Assembly (NCBI RefSeq): GCF_022095675.1
Contig: NZ_JAHYSG010000062.1
Span: 9,150 to 73,149 of the forward strand
Origin: Dactylosporangium sp. AC04546
GTDB taxonomy: Bacteria; Actinomycetota; Actinomycetes; Mycobacteriales; Micromonosporaceae
Direction: 5' to 3'
Length of the DNA stretch: 64,000 nt
The position numbers and the translations under genes were made by a program. Positions within the stretch are counted from its first letter, which is position 1; every line of letters begins with the position of its first letter. Positions 16,601-25,755 of this stretch are shown one piece after another. The notes beneath the pieces are model-generated. The model did not search any database. It was not told the origin of the DNA and saw only the letters and a list, made by a program, of their open reading frames with translations.

Positions 16601-18661
16601 CAGCTCCCGCTCGCCCATGCCGATGCCGTTGTCGACGCAGTCGAGGTACGGCCGGCCCTCGTCGTCGACGCCCTGGACGAACGAAATCCGGCCGGTCCAG
16701 TCGTGCTCGATGTTTGTCGTCCGCTCCAGGTACTCGCCGCGGGCCGCCCGATAGCGGCAGGCGTCCAGGGCATTCTGGTAGAGCTCCCGGATCGCCAGCT
16801 CCGGATTGCCGTACAGCTGCTCGCCCATCAGCAGTTCCTGGACCCGGTCCTCGGCCAGGCGGAACCGCACGCCCGCGCGTGAGTAGGCCGGCCGGCCGTT
16901 GCTCGTGGACGGGCGGATCAGGTCGGCGCTCACGCGGTGCGGCAGGCTGCGCAGCGGGATCAGGGTGGAGTCGCGGTTGGCCGCGTGCTGGATCTCGTGG
17001 AGCAGGCGGTCGACGGACGCGACGTGGTCGCGCAGCGCCAGGTCGACGGCCGGGTGGTTGCAGGTGGCCGACAGGGCACGGATGTTGCCGTGGTCGAGCC
17101 AGGCCGCGTCGGCCAGCGTGGTCTCCAGCGCGTCCAGCGAGACCGGGTCGCCGATGCCGAGGTGCTCGACCAGGATGTCCGGCAGCCGGATCGGCTCGAT
17201 GGCCATGGCGTGGCCGGCGGCCAGCAGGTAGGCCACGAGCCGCTCGCGGATGCGCTGCTCACTCACCTTGCCGCCGTCAACGAAGGACTCCTGCTCCAGC
17301 GGGCGGGGCCGGTCGGTCCGCAGGACGAAACCCGCGTCGGCCCGCAGTGCGCGCAGGAGCTCCTCGACCAGCCCCGACAACGGGCCCAGCTCGCCCCGCG
17401 CGAGCAGCTTCGCCAACACGTCCGGCGGGTCGACGACCGCGCGGCGGGCGATCCAGTGATGCAGCAGCCACCATCCGATCTCGGCCGCCGTCGCCGCACG
17501 GTCGGGGGCGGCCTCGACCCGGCGGGCCAGGCGGGCGTACCCCGACACGAACTGCCAGAAGCCCGGGTCACCGGCATCACGCGCCCACCGCTCGGGCGCG
17601 ATGCCGGCATGCTCGGCGGCGAGCGTCGCCCAGTACGTCTCGTACACGAACGGCACCGTGACGACCAGCGCGGCCTCGGCCACCGAGAACGCCTCGCCGG
17701 AGTCGATCGTCTTGCCCACCAGCCAGCGGGTCCGGTCGCTCATCCGGTTGGCGAGGTTGCGATCACTCCATGGGTCGCGGCGCAGCTGCTCCTCGGCGCG
17801 GGAGCGCAGGCCCGACAGCCGTTCCACGAACCGGACGCAGGACTGGCGCACCTGCTCGGTCCGCGGCTCGTCCGCGACCCGCTCCCATATCTCGTGGTCG
17901 GTGGCGTGTCGGCGCCACACCTCGGTCAGCGGCGAGCCGAGGGCGAGGTTGCGCGCGATCGTGATCCGCGAGCCGCTGCCGACGCTGCGGCACTGCGGGG
18001 CCGGACGCCCGCCGGCCCGCAGCCGGCCGGCGACGTGGCCGAAGATCGTCTCCATATCGAGCAGGTCCGGCCCGTTCGCGATGCCCTGTCGCAAGGTCTC
18101 GATGAGGACGCCGGAGAAGGCTGTGTACCGCTCGCCCTCGGGCGCCAGGGCCAGGGCCTTGTCCGTGGTGGCCGTCATCAGGTAGGCGCCCTCGACCGCG
18201 GCCTGCTGGTCGACCAGGTCGGCGGACATGACCGCCGCGCCCGAGAAGCAGCAGTCGAGGATCACGACCCGCGCCGCGCAGTCCGTCGCGGTCTCGACGA
18301 ACTCGCGGCGGATGTCCGCGAAGCGGATCGAGTCGAACAGTTGGTCGCGGGAGCCGCCGGGCAGCATCAGCCGGAGGTCCGACTGGTCGTCCGGCATGCC
18401 GTGGCCGGCGAAGTAGAACACGAGCGCGGCCGTGGCCGCGTCCGCCGCCGTGTGCAGGGCGCGCAGGACCTCCGTCGGGCCCGACGGGTTCGGCAGCACC
18501 AGGCAGTGCTCGCGCGGCAGGCCCCAGATGGTCGGGTTGGTGAGCAGGTCGGCGAGGTGCTCGATGTTGTTCGCGACCGACGGCAGCGCGCCGAGGCGGT
18601 CGTACTCCGAGACGCCGACCAGCACCGCCCGCGAGCGCTCCGCGTCCGGCAGGGTGGTCAT
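13676..18661 (-). CDS. EACC1-associated caspase-Hsp90-wHTH repeat protein
   Basis: A 1661-residue putative conflict/cell-death protein. Residues 1-240 are a caspase-like (C14) protease with catalytic His87 (FYFAGHGM) and Cys138 (VILDCCFSG). Residues about 250-570 form a helical region matching the inactive HD-CE type linker of this family. Residues about 600-900 are an Hsp90-like GHKL ATPase: N-box ELAIRELYQNALDACRY (Glu626, Asn630), DNGIGM (677-682) and FGIG (726-729). From about 1075 to the end are nine repeats of roughly 65 residues, each with a helical core such as KLGTTAHAVADRLTALGYT, resembling the Hsp90-associated wHTH repeats. The ATG overlaps the EACC1 stop (ATGA). Known family logic: EACC1 and ATPase act as sensor/regulator and the protease as effector. 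All visible catalytic residues are intact. Confidence 0.9.
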   Translation of the reverse strand: MTTLPDAERSRAVLVGVSEYDRLGALPSVANNIEHLADLLTNPTIWGLPREHCLVLPNPSGPTEVLRALHTAADAATAALVFYFAGHGMPDDQSDLRLMLPGGSRDQLFDSIRFADIRREFVETATDCAARVVILDCCFSGAAVMSADLVDQQAAVEGAYLMTATTDKALALAPEGERYTAFSGVLIETLRQGIANGPDLLDMETIFGHVAGRLRAGGRPAPQCRSVGSGSRITIARNLALGSPLTEVWRRHATDHEIWERVADEPRTEQVRQSCVRFVERLSGLRSRAEEQLRRDPWSDRNLANRMSDRTRWLVGKTIDSGEAFSVAEAALVVTVPFVYETYWATLAAEHAGIAPERWARDAGDPGFWQFVSGYARLARRVEAAPDRAATAAEIGWWLLHHWIARRAVVDPPDVLAKLLARGELGPLSGLVEELLRALRADAGFVLRTDRPRPLEQESFVDGGKVSEQRIRERLVAYLLAAGHAMAIEPIRLPDILVEHLGIGDPVSLDALETTLADAAWLDHGNIRALSATCNHPAVDLALRDHVASVDRLLHEIQHAANRDSTLIPLRSLPHRVSADLIRPSTSNGRPAYSRAGVRFRLAEDRVQELLMGEQLYGNPELAIRELYQNALDACRYRAARGEYLERTTNIEHDWTGRISFVQGVDDEGRPYLDCVDNGIGMGERELSEVFSHSGVRFADLPDFLEEQSAWARLDPPVGLYPNSRFGIGVLSYFMLADEISVDTCRFDRTGRLGDRLTVTIAGPGTLFRMVNHGPGTKAGTRVRLYLRKTVNPLSCVAVLRRLLWVAQFATSADDGTTQLHWPAGDLAASAPLGMSDYQPTPSSEPPDAVVAWGPAGGSVWWYDAKGAVLVDGIWLQEGPYGAAVDLRGHLAPPLSVDRNRILNFRLDDVLGLLMAAVPVAAAPDNPVFSHQWLSRLVNKTPGVADAVFAAALAAGWERWPGDDSDALRIAGCFPPDQETEWLPIGLWGVDRPRQFASLHAHGPLAQWRATSWAAAGGLAHALTVAPETRVVPARPSDAILLAADPLTAGDPDALRNSPSGPWRGPRTDEPVTFDRLLTAAIRLNWSVHAVGERLADLGYAVPDRVEHLPVETLGRADIEILADDSSHERPWLIPPCLGNDEPVPAELVIAAAGKLGTTAHAVADRLTALGYTTAGAAYSDHVVSRDDFALIAVGLTNQAPWLPSAEQVPIEHVIAAAGKLGTTAHAVADRLTALGYTTTSRADLPAGNLDGDDTTMVSAGLDTRPPWLPLGEPVGAEHLIAAAGKLGTTAHAVADRLTALGYTTTSAADLPTGDLDGGDALVISQDVNFDLPWSRPPVPRQPWFDRTGRVPAWRLVVGAARLGTTTTSVAERLGRLGFLDVPSVDLSTADHVLLSANLAGTQPWWDAWTPVPAHHLIAAAVELEADARDLFDRLLFLGYTCDVDRDVLPIGPLSESDAALLDPDFADRSEWLSRAEEVSASRLVMASIATSHTLRSIVDRFVELGYSATASTEVLGLVLTRTDATIVSTDFDGEEPWLAPSAPVPWGHVVTAAATTGQTVQAVADRLRQFGFTVVTAAPRGAAVRANRNEVILLGQDLDSDAPWIAPSAPIPASHLLAGVERLGRTLQHVAERLRALGYSGVDLQLTTGRPGDAPWYEAG
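14744..15216 (-). repeat. Three near-identical wHTH repeat cores in the caspase gene
   Basis: A stretch of about 75 bp recurs at 14744-14822, 14941-15021 and 15136-15216 with periods of 198 and 195 bp and, in the shared core, only one visible base difference (ggcgac versus ggcaac). It encodes KLGTTAHAVADRLTALGYT. The other six repeats in the protein are much more divergent, so these three look like recent in-frame duplications. The periods are multiples of three. Confidence 0.9.
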
Positions 18662-18978
18662 TTCGAGAGGAACTCGATGATGGCCTCCTTGGCCGCCGGG
18701 GAGTCCGGGTCCACCGTCAGCTTCGTGCCGTCGGGGCGGGTCAACGTCAGCGGCTGCGGGCGGCGGCGGGTGCGGCGCCAGGCCTCGAAGGCCAGCGCGA
18801 AGTTGGCCCCGGCGGCCACGTGGGTCAGGACGAGGTTGATCACCTCCACCGCGTTCATCGTGCCGCTCTGGGCGGCCGACGCCGTCACGTCGGCCGTGCG
18901 GAGCAGGTCGCGGTCGGAGCGTAGCCAGGAGTACAGGGTGGCGAGCTCGCTGGGGTCGGAACTGATCTCGATCTGCAC
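18658..18978 (-). CDS. EACC1 (effector-associated constant component 1) family protein
   Basis: A 106-residue protein matching the layout of the EACC1 family: N-terminal strand QIEISSD, helical segment with ELATLYSWLRSDRDLL, a central hydrophobic helix (VINLVLTHVAAGANFALAFEAWRRTRRR) and a C-terminal beta pair (LTLTRPDGTKLTVD). The GTG start at 18978 has a GGGAG ribosome site 8 bp upstream; a start 14 codons earlier has none. Its stop overlaps the caspase ATG. EACC1 proteins are invariant partners of diverse effectors in predicted actinobacterial conflict systems and are thought to link sensing to effector activation; the exact mechanism is unknown. Confidence 0.85.
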   Translation of the reverse strand: MQIEISSDPSELATLYSWLRSDRDLLRTADVTASAAQSGTMNAVEVINLVLTHVAAGANFALAFEAWRRTRRRPQPLTLTRPDGTKLTVDPDSPAAKEAIIEFLSK

Positions 18979-19111
18979 GGAGCAGGCTCCCGGGGGTAGG
19001 GCCGGATCACGCAAAGCCACAGCATACGAACCCGGTGCTACCGCCGGCAGGAGCGGCGCGGCAGGAGTGGCCGATCGGACGAGGCCATTCCCGGTGATAC
19101 GTCCCAGGGGG

Positions 19112-19708
19112 TCAGTAGGTGATGGTCATGCAGGCGACGCGGGGGCCGGCGGTGCCGGCCACGCCCGGGGAGGTCATCGTCGCCGTCGCGTGGACGACCA
19201 GGGAGGCCGGGCGGTGGCCCGGGGTCAGCTCCCAGTCCTGCTCGGCGGTGGCCTGGCCGTGGCCCTGGTCGTTCGTCGTGAAGTCGAGCCAGATCTCGTT
19301 GTTCGGGTTGGCGTACTGCGGGTCGCCCGAAGGGCTCGGCGCGGGGTCCGGCTGGTGCTGGAAGTGCCCGCCCGCGTCGTCCGGGGCCGGGCCGCACGGC
19401 TTGGCGTGCAGGTGGGCGCCGAAGCTACGGTTCGGCATGAAGCCGTCGACGGCGAGCGCGACCTTCGTGTGGCCGGCGTCCTCGCGGAGGGTCAACACCG
19501 CCGACGCGGGGCCCTTCACCGCGCTCGGGTCGTACAGGAACGCGGTGGTGCCCGGCGGCGCGGCGGACGCGGCGGTGAACGTGCCCTTCACGACCACCGC
19601 GGCCGGTTCGGAGACGGTCGCGGCGGCCGGTTTGTCGGGATCGTCCCCGCCGCCGCTGCAGCCACCGACCAGCAAGAGCACCGCGACAACGCCAACGCCA
19701 ACACGCAC
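19112..19708 (-). CDS. Cu/Zn superoxide dismutase-like lipoprotein
   Basis: A 198-residue lipoprotein with lipobox LLVGGC (Cys17), so it is anchored outside the membrane. Cu/Zn-SOD motifs are present: GAHLH (His99, His101), GGHFQH (His115, His118), NEIWLDF and VVHATA, with a likely disulfide between Cys105 and the Cys in RVACMTI. The Arg normally guiding superoxide into the active site is not evident in the usual GRV context, so catalysis needs proof; it may instead be a copper-binding member of the fold. It is monocistronic, with a short intergenic region on each side. Confidence 0.85.
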   Translation of the reverse strand: MRVGVGVVAVLLLVGGCSGGGDDPDKPAAATVSEPAAVVVKGTFTAASAAPPGTTAFLYDPSAVKGPASAVLTLREDAGHTKVALAVDGFMPNRSFGAHLHAKPCGPAPDDAGGHFQHQPDPAPSPSGDPQYANPNNEIWLDFTTNDQGHGQATAEQDWELTPGHRPASLVVHATATMTSPGVAGTAGPRVACMTITY

Positions 19709-19790
19709 GCCCCTACCCTGACCGCGGCCGGGCGCATGACGCCCGGGAACCCGGCCCGATCACCCGATCGGTCACCATGCCCCGCCGCGG

Positions 19791-21590
19791 TCACGGACGC
19801 ACGGTCAGCCGGGTCTCGGGATCGAAGATCGTAAGCTCGGCGACCCGGGCGACGCCCCGCGGGCGGCCGGTGCGCAGCAGCGTGGTCAGGTGGTCGGCCG
19901 GGGCCGGCATGCCGAGCAGGTACCCCTGCGCGTAGGGCACGTGCAGGTGGCGCAGGCGGTCGAGCTGCTCGTCGCTCTCGACGCCCTCGGCCGTCACGTC
20001 CAGGCCGGTGCTGCGGCCCAGGTCGGCCAGCAGCTTGATGACCGCGTGGTCGTTGCGGTTGGCGAGCATGCCGGCGACGAACGAGCGGTCGATCTTCACG
20101 CCGGTCACCGGCAGGACCGACAGGTGGCGCAGGGTCGCCGAGCCGGCGCCCATGTCGTCGAGCACGATGCCGACGCCGTGCGCGCGCAGCTCGCGCAGCT
20201 GGCGGGTGACGTCCTGCAGCTGGGCCAGGTCGGCCGACTCGGGCAGCTCCACGCGCAGCCGGGCCGGGTTCAGGGCGGCCCGGTCGGTGGCGCCGAGGAC
20301 CTGGCCGGCCAGGCCGGCGCCGACGAGCGTCTCGACGGTGAGGTTGACGTTGACGTACCGCGGCGCCTGCGCCCCCAGCGTGTGGTCCCACGCCGCCAGG
20401 TCGGCGCAGGCGCGGTCGAGCACCCAGCGGTCCAGTGCCGGCAGGAGCCGGGCCCGGTGCGCGTCGGGCAGGAAGTGGTCCGGGGTGAGCAGCCCGAGCC
20501 GCGGGTGCTGCCAGCGCACCAGGGCCTCGACGGAGTGGACCCGTCCGTCGGTGAGGCCCATGATCGGCTGGTAGAACAGCCGCAGCTCCTGCCGGTCGAT
20601 CGCGGTCAGGATGCCGTCGGAGAGGTGCGGATCGAGCTGCGCGCCGGCGTCCAGGACGATGCGGACGGTGTCGCCGCCGGCCTGCTTCGCGCGGTACATC
20701 GCCATGTCGGCCTCGCTCAGCAGCGTCTCCGGGTCCGTCCCGGCGGCGCCGACCGCGACGCCGACGCTGGCCACGCTGTGCGCGCCGGCCGGCAGCTCCG
20801 GGTCGGCGGTGGCGATGGCCAGCCGGAACCGCTCGCCGAGGGCCACCGCCGACAGGTCGGGACGGGACCCGCCGGCGAGGCGGCCGAGGATCGCGAACTC
20901 GTCGCCGCCGAGCCGGGCCACCAGGTCGCCGTCGCGGGCCGCGCCGACCAGGCGGTGCGCGGCCGAGACGATGAGCCGGTCACCGACGTTGTGCCCGAGC
21001 GTGTCGTTGACCTGCTTCATCCGGTCGAGGTCGACGAACACGACGGCGACGCCCGGCTGGTGGGTGTCGCGGCAGGCGGCGGCGAGCCGGTTGAGGAAGT
21101 GGGCCCGGTTGACCAGCCCGCTCAGCGGGTCGCGCACGGCCTGGTGGGCCATGAGGTCGGCGAGCGCCTCGTAGAGCCGGGCGGCCGATACCCGGGCCAG
21201 CCGCCCGCCGGGCCGGCGGACCAGCACGTCGTCGTAGCGGCGGACCCGGTCACGCCGGCCGAGCTGCTCGCAGACGTCGACGACGAGCGCGTCCTCGTCG
21301 ACGATCATCGGGGCCGGGTCGGCGGTGCGCCCGACCGGGGTCTTCTCCCACAGCGCGCGGCCGTAGCCGAACGGGCCCGACATCAGCTGCGCGAAGCGGT
21401 CGCGGCTGATCAGGCCGATGCCGCCGTCGAGATACAGCACGGCCACGCACGCGAGCGCGGGGTCGGTGCGGAAGCTCATGTCGAGCTCGGAGCATCGCAG
21501 GGTCGCGTCGACGACGGCGACCTGCCGGGCGAGCGGCCCGACGGTGTCGGGCGGCCTCACGGGTGCGACCTGCGGCACGGGATCCATCAT
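19791..21590 (-). CDS. GGDEF-EAL cyclic-di-GMP protein
   Basis: A 599-residue cytoplasmic protein. Residues 1-165 form an N-terminal sensory module of the type fused to GGDEF domains (paired CBS-like segments including RDRFAQLMSG). The GGDEF domain spans about 165-320 with the full active motif RLGGDEF. The EAL domain follows with SVEALVRW, ELPES, LDDMGAGSATL, KIDRSFV and YAQGYLLG, retaining the metal and catalytic residues that I can recognise. Both synthesis and hydrolysis of c-di-GMP are therefore possible. There are no membrane helices. It lies alone between the SOD and LacI genes, so its output target is not shown by context. Confidence 0.92.
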   Translation of the reverse strand: MMDPVPQVAPVRPPDTVGPLARQVAVVDATLRCSELDMSFRTDPALACVAVLYLDGGIGLISRDRFAQLMSGPFGYGRALWEKTPVGRTADPAPMIVDEDALVVDVCEQLGRRDRVRRYDDVLVRRPGGRLARVSAARLYEALADLMAHQAVRDPLSGLVNRAHFLNRLAAACRDTHQPGVAVVFVDLDRMKQVNDTLGHNVGDRLIVSAAHRLVGAARDGDLVARLGGDEFAILGRLAGGSRPDLSAVALGERFRLAIATADPELPAGAHSVASVGVAVGAAGTDPETLLSEADMAMYRAKQAGGDTVRIVLDAGAQLDPHLSDGILTAIDRQELRLFYQPIMGLTDGRVHSVEALVRWQHPRLGLLTPDHFLPDAHRARLLPALDRWVLDRACADLAAWDHTLGAQAPRYVNVNLTVETLVGAGLAGQVLGATDRAALNPARLRVELPESADLAQLQDVTRQLRELRAHGVGIVLDDMGAGSATLRHLSVLPVTGVKIDRSFVAGMLANRNDHAVIKLLADLGRSTGLDVTAEGVESDEQLDRLRHLHVPYAQGYLLGMPAPADHLTTLLRTGRPRGVARVAELTIFDPETRLTVRP

Positions 21591-21627
21591 CGGCGTGCGG
21601 CCCGCGACCGCAAATGAACATCTGGGG

Positions 21628-22686
21628 TCAGGCGGACCCGCGGACCACCAGCTCGGTCGGCAGCAGGCGCGACGCGGACGGCTCGCGGCGGATCAGCCGG
21701 AGCAGCACGTCGACCATGTTGCGGCTCACCAGCTCCAGCGGCTGGCGGATCGTGGTCAGGGCCGGGTCGGTCTCCTGGGCGATCCGCGAGTCGTCGAAAC
21801 CGCCGACCGCCACGTCGTCGGGGACGCCGCGGCCGGCGCGGCGCAACTCGGTGAGGGCGCCCGCGGCGAGCGAGTCGGAGGCGGCGAAGACGGCGTCGAT
21901 GTCGGGGCTGGTCGCCAGCAGGCGGCGCATCGCCTCGGCGCCGGCGGCGTGGCTGTAGTTCGGGGCGTCGACGACCAGGCGGCGCAGCGCCCGGCGGCCC
22001 AGGACGTCGCGGTAGCCCTCCAGGCGCTCCGCACCGCCGGCGATCTGCGGGCAGCCGATCATGCCGATCCGCTTGCGGCCCTGCTCCACGAGGTACCGCG
22101 TCATCTGCCGCGCCCCCTCGCGGTCCTCGGCCGCCACGTAGGGGATGCCGATGTCCCCGGCCGGCTTGCCGCAGGCGACGGTGGGCACGTCGCCGCGGGC
22201 CAGGCTGGCGATCAGCGAGTCGCCTGAGTGCGCGGAGATCAGCAGCACGCCGTCGACGTGGCCGCCGCGCACGTACCGCAGGACGCGGTCCCGCTCGTCC
22301 TCGTCGGACTCCAGCATCAGGATGAGGCTGATGTCGTGCGCGGCGAGGGCCTGGGTGCACGAGCGCAGCAGGACGCTGAAGTTGGGGTCCTCGAACAGCC
22401 GCTCCTGCGGCTCGGACAGCACGAACGCCACCGCGTCGGACCGCTTGGTGACCAGGCTGCGGGCGCTCTGGTTGACCGTGTAGCCGGTCTGGCGCATGGC
22501 CCGCTCGACGGCCTTGAGCGAGGCCGGGCTCACGTACCGCGCGCCGTTGAGCACCCGCGACACGGTCCCGCGGGACACGCCGGCGAGCTCGGCGACGTCG
22601 TCGATCGTCGGCCCGCGGCGCATCGCCCGCCGGGCCGCGCCGCGCGACTTGGGATGCGGGGCATCCGGAGTGGTGCCGTCGGACAC
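21628..22686 (-). CDS. LacI-family transcriptional regulator of the galactan locus
   Basis: A 352-residue LacI/GalR regulator: HTH TIDDVAELAGVSRGTVSRVLN with hinge helix (SARSLVTKRSDAVAFV), then a periplasmic-binding-protein-like effector domain (IGMIGCPQIAGGAERLEGY, AVFAASDSLAAGAL, VAVGGFDDS). The GTG start is chosen for its AAGGGAG ribosome site; a TTG seven codons earlier has none. It lies directly after the GH1 gene on the same strand. It is the best candidate to bind the CTGTGAGCG-type palindromes at 28002, 28091 and 32861, acting as a sugar-released repressor. Confidence 0.93.
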   Translation of the reverse strand: MSDGTTPDAPHPKSRGAARRAMRRGPTIDDVAELAGVSRGTVSRVLNGARYVSPASLKAVERAMRQTGYTVNQSARSLVTKRSDAVAFVLSEPQERLFEDPNFSVLLRSCTQALAAHDISLILMLESDEDERDRVLRYVRGGHVDGVLLISAHSGDSLIASLARGDVPTVACGKPAGDIGIPYVAAEDREGARQMTRYLVEQGRKRIGMIGCPQIAGGAERLEGYRDVLGRRALRRLVVDAPNYSHAAGAEAMRRLLATSPDIDAVFAASDSLAAGALTELRRAGRGVPDDVAVGGFDDSRIAQETDPALTTIRQPLELVSRNMVDVLLRLIRREPSASRLLPTELVVRGSA

Positions 22687-22722
22687 AGCGCTCCCTTGTG
22701 CAGTCAACCGTCACTCGAACGA

Positions 22723-24036
<1,314 letters not shown>

Positions 24037-24182
24037 CGGATATCCTTCCGTGGATACTCCGGCCTTCAGGCCGGGGAGGAAACGGAACCCCTGCGGAGCA
24101 GGGCAGGGAAAGCCGATCCGCCGCCAAGGGGACGGGCGTCTACCCGCGCGTCACTGCAAGATTCACTGGATAGGCCACTATC

Positions 24183-24884
24183 GTGTGGGCCGTGGCCGGG
24201 GCCGTGAAGCGGGCGTTCAAGTACCGTTTCTACCCGAGTCCCGGGCAGGCAGCCGAGCTTGCCCGGACGTTCGGGTGTGTCCGGCTGGTCTACAACATGG
24301 CGTTGCAGGCCCGTACTGGGGCGTGGACGCTGCGGCGGGAACGGGTCGGTTACAACGCCACCAGCGCGATGCTGACCGGGTGGAAGAAGACCGGGGAACT
24401 GGCGTTCCTCAACGAGGTCTCGTGCGTGCCGTTGCAGCAGGCGCTGCGCCACCTCCAGGTGGCGTTCACCAACTTCTTCGCCAAGCGGGCCAGGTACCCG
24501 GCGTTCAAGTCGAAGAAGCGGTCGCGCCGCTCGGCGGAGTACACCACGAGCGGGTTCCGCTGGCGGGACGGCCGGCTCATCCTGGCGAAGATGACCGAAC
24601 CCCTGGATATCGTGTGGTCCCGGCCGCTGCCGGACGGTGCGTCGCCGTCCATGGTGACCGTGTCGCAGGATGCTGCGGGTCGCTGGTTCGTGTCCCTGCT
24701 GTGCGAGGACGTGATCGAGCAGACCCCGGCCACGGGCGCGGTCGGTGTCGACGCCGGGCTGGACAGTCTGCTCGCGCTGTCCACCGGGGAGAAGATCGTC
24801 AACCCCTGTGGAGGCGGTGTAAGACCTCAACGAGAGTCCTCTCGGACGGGGCAGTCGTCGGTGAAGCAGGAACCCCCGGGGTGA
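24183..24884 (+). pseudogene. Internally deleted TnpB (RNA-guided nuclease family)
   Basis: A 233-residue remnant (full TnpB is about 380-400). The N-terminus is canonical (KRAFKYRFYPSPGQ, FGCVRLVYN) and reaches the RuvC-I aspartate (GVDAGL). At about residue 208 (GEKIVNP) the sequence jumps in frame to the usual extreme C-terminal tail (CGGGVRPQR, SSVKQEPPG). RuvC-II Glu, the zinc finger and RuvC-III are missing, so no nuclease activity is possible. The start could be GTG 24183 or, closer to homologs, GTG 24204. Confidence 0.85.
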
Positions 24885-24918
24885 CCCAGGAAATCCCCGT
24901 CATTCAGAGCGGGGAGGA
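24800..24918 (+). ncRNA. Candidate omega-RNA / right-end RNA of the IS element
   Basis: In this transposon family the 3' part of tnpB and the right end are transcribed as a guide RNA scaffold. The region retains the conserved right-end sequence and terminal hairpin. If it is transcribed, the guide would be read from 24919 rightwards, which is the 3' end of the sugar permease gene. This is inferred from family knowledge only. Confidence 0.4.
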
Positions 24919-24921
24919 TTG

Positions 24922-25755
24922 TCAACCCTTCACCGAGCCGCTCACGAGGTCGAGCCGCCAGTAGCGCTGCAGGAACAGGAACAGCGCGATGAGCGGCAGA
25001 ATGGACAGGAACACGCCCATGATCACCAGCGAGTAGAGGGCCGGCTGGCTGGAACCCTGGTTGAGCATGGAGAACAGGCCGACGGTGAGCGGGAAGCGCC
25101 GGTCGTCGGCGATCATGATGTACGGCAGGAGGAAGTTGTTCCAGATCGCGATGAACTGCAGCAGGAACAGCGTCACCATGCCCGGGACCATCGGCGGCAG
25201 CCCGATCCGCCAGGCCAGGCGGTACTCTCCCGCCCCGTCGACCCGCCCGGCCTCGAGCATGTCGTCGTGGACGACCGCCGCGGCGTAGATGCGCGACAGG
25301 TAGATGCCGTACGGGCTGATGATGCTGGGCAGCAGGACCGCCCAGTACGAGTCGACCAGCCCGAGCTCCGAGATGAGCAGGTACTGCGGGACGGCCAGGG
25401 TGATCTGCGGGACCAGCACGCCGGCCAGGATGACCAGGAAGATCGCCTCGCGGCCGGGGAAGCGGTACTTCGCCAGGGCGTAGCCGGCGATCGTGGACAC
25501 GGCGACGGACAGGGCGGCGCCGACGCCCGCGTAGAACAGGCTGTTGAGCGCCCACCGGCCGAACACGCCGTCGCGGAAGTCGAGCAGGTGGGTCAGGTTG
25601 TAGCCGAAGCCGCCCTCGAAGGTCGGCCAGAACGAGAACGTGCTGAACAGCTCGTCGGGGCCCTTGGTCGCGGCGAACACCACCCAGAGCACCGGGCCGA
25701 CGCAGTAGAGCGCGCCGAGGACGAGGACCACGGTCGGTACCAGCCGGCCCCTCAT
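24922..25755 (-). CDS. Sugar ABC transporter permease (MalG type)
   Basis: A 277-residue carbohydrate-uptake-1 permease with six membrane segments. The EAA loop is EAGRVDGAGEYRLAWRIGLPPM, the contact site for the shared ATPase, which is not encoded here. The ATG overlaps the stop of the MalF-type permease gene (ATGA). The stop codon coincides with the right end of the IS element, whose TGTCAA sequence supplies the bases around the TGA, so the original C-terminus may have been changed by a residue or two. The end, LDLVSGSVKG, is nevertheless normal for this family. Confidence 0.93.
   Translation of the reverse strand: MRGRLVPTVVLVLGALYCVGPVLWVVFAATKGPDELFSTFSFWPTFEGGFGYNLTHLLDFRDGVFGRWALNSLFYAGVGAALSVAVSTIAGYALAKYRFPGREAIFLVILAGVLVPQITLAVPQYLLISELGLVDSYWAVLLPSIISPYGIYLSRIYAAAVVHDDMLEAGRVDGAGEYRLAWRIGLPPMVPGMVTLFLLQFIAIWNNFLLPYIMIADDRRFPLTVGLFSMLNQGSSQPALYSLVIMGVFLSILPLIALFLFLQRYWRLDLVSGSVKG

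Larger units (their letters stand above)
24050..24921 (+). mobile_element. Decayed IS200/IS605-type element (tnpB only)
   Basis: Both terminal structures remain. The left end has the hairpin CCGGCC-ttca-GGCCGG (24059-24074) followed by GGGGAGGAAACGG. The right end has CCCCG (24895-24899) and CGGGG (24910-24914) around TCATTCAGAG, then GAGGATTGTCAA. The element contains one tnpB with an internal deletion and no tnpA, so it can no longer move by itself. It separates the sugar permease gene from the GH1 gene, and its right end touches the permease stop codon. The exact boundaries are approximate. Confidence 0.8.
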
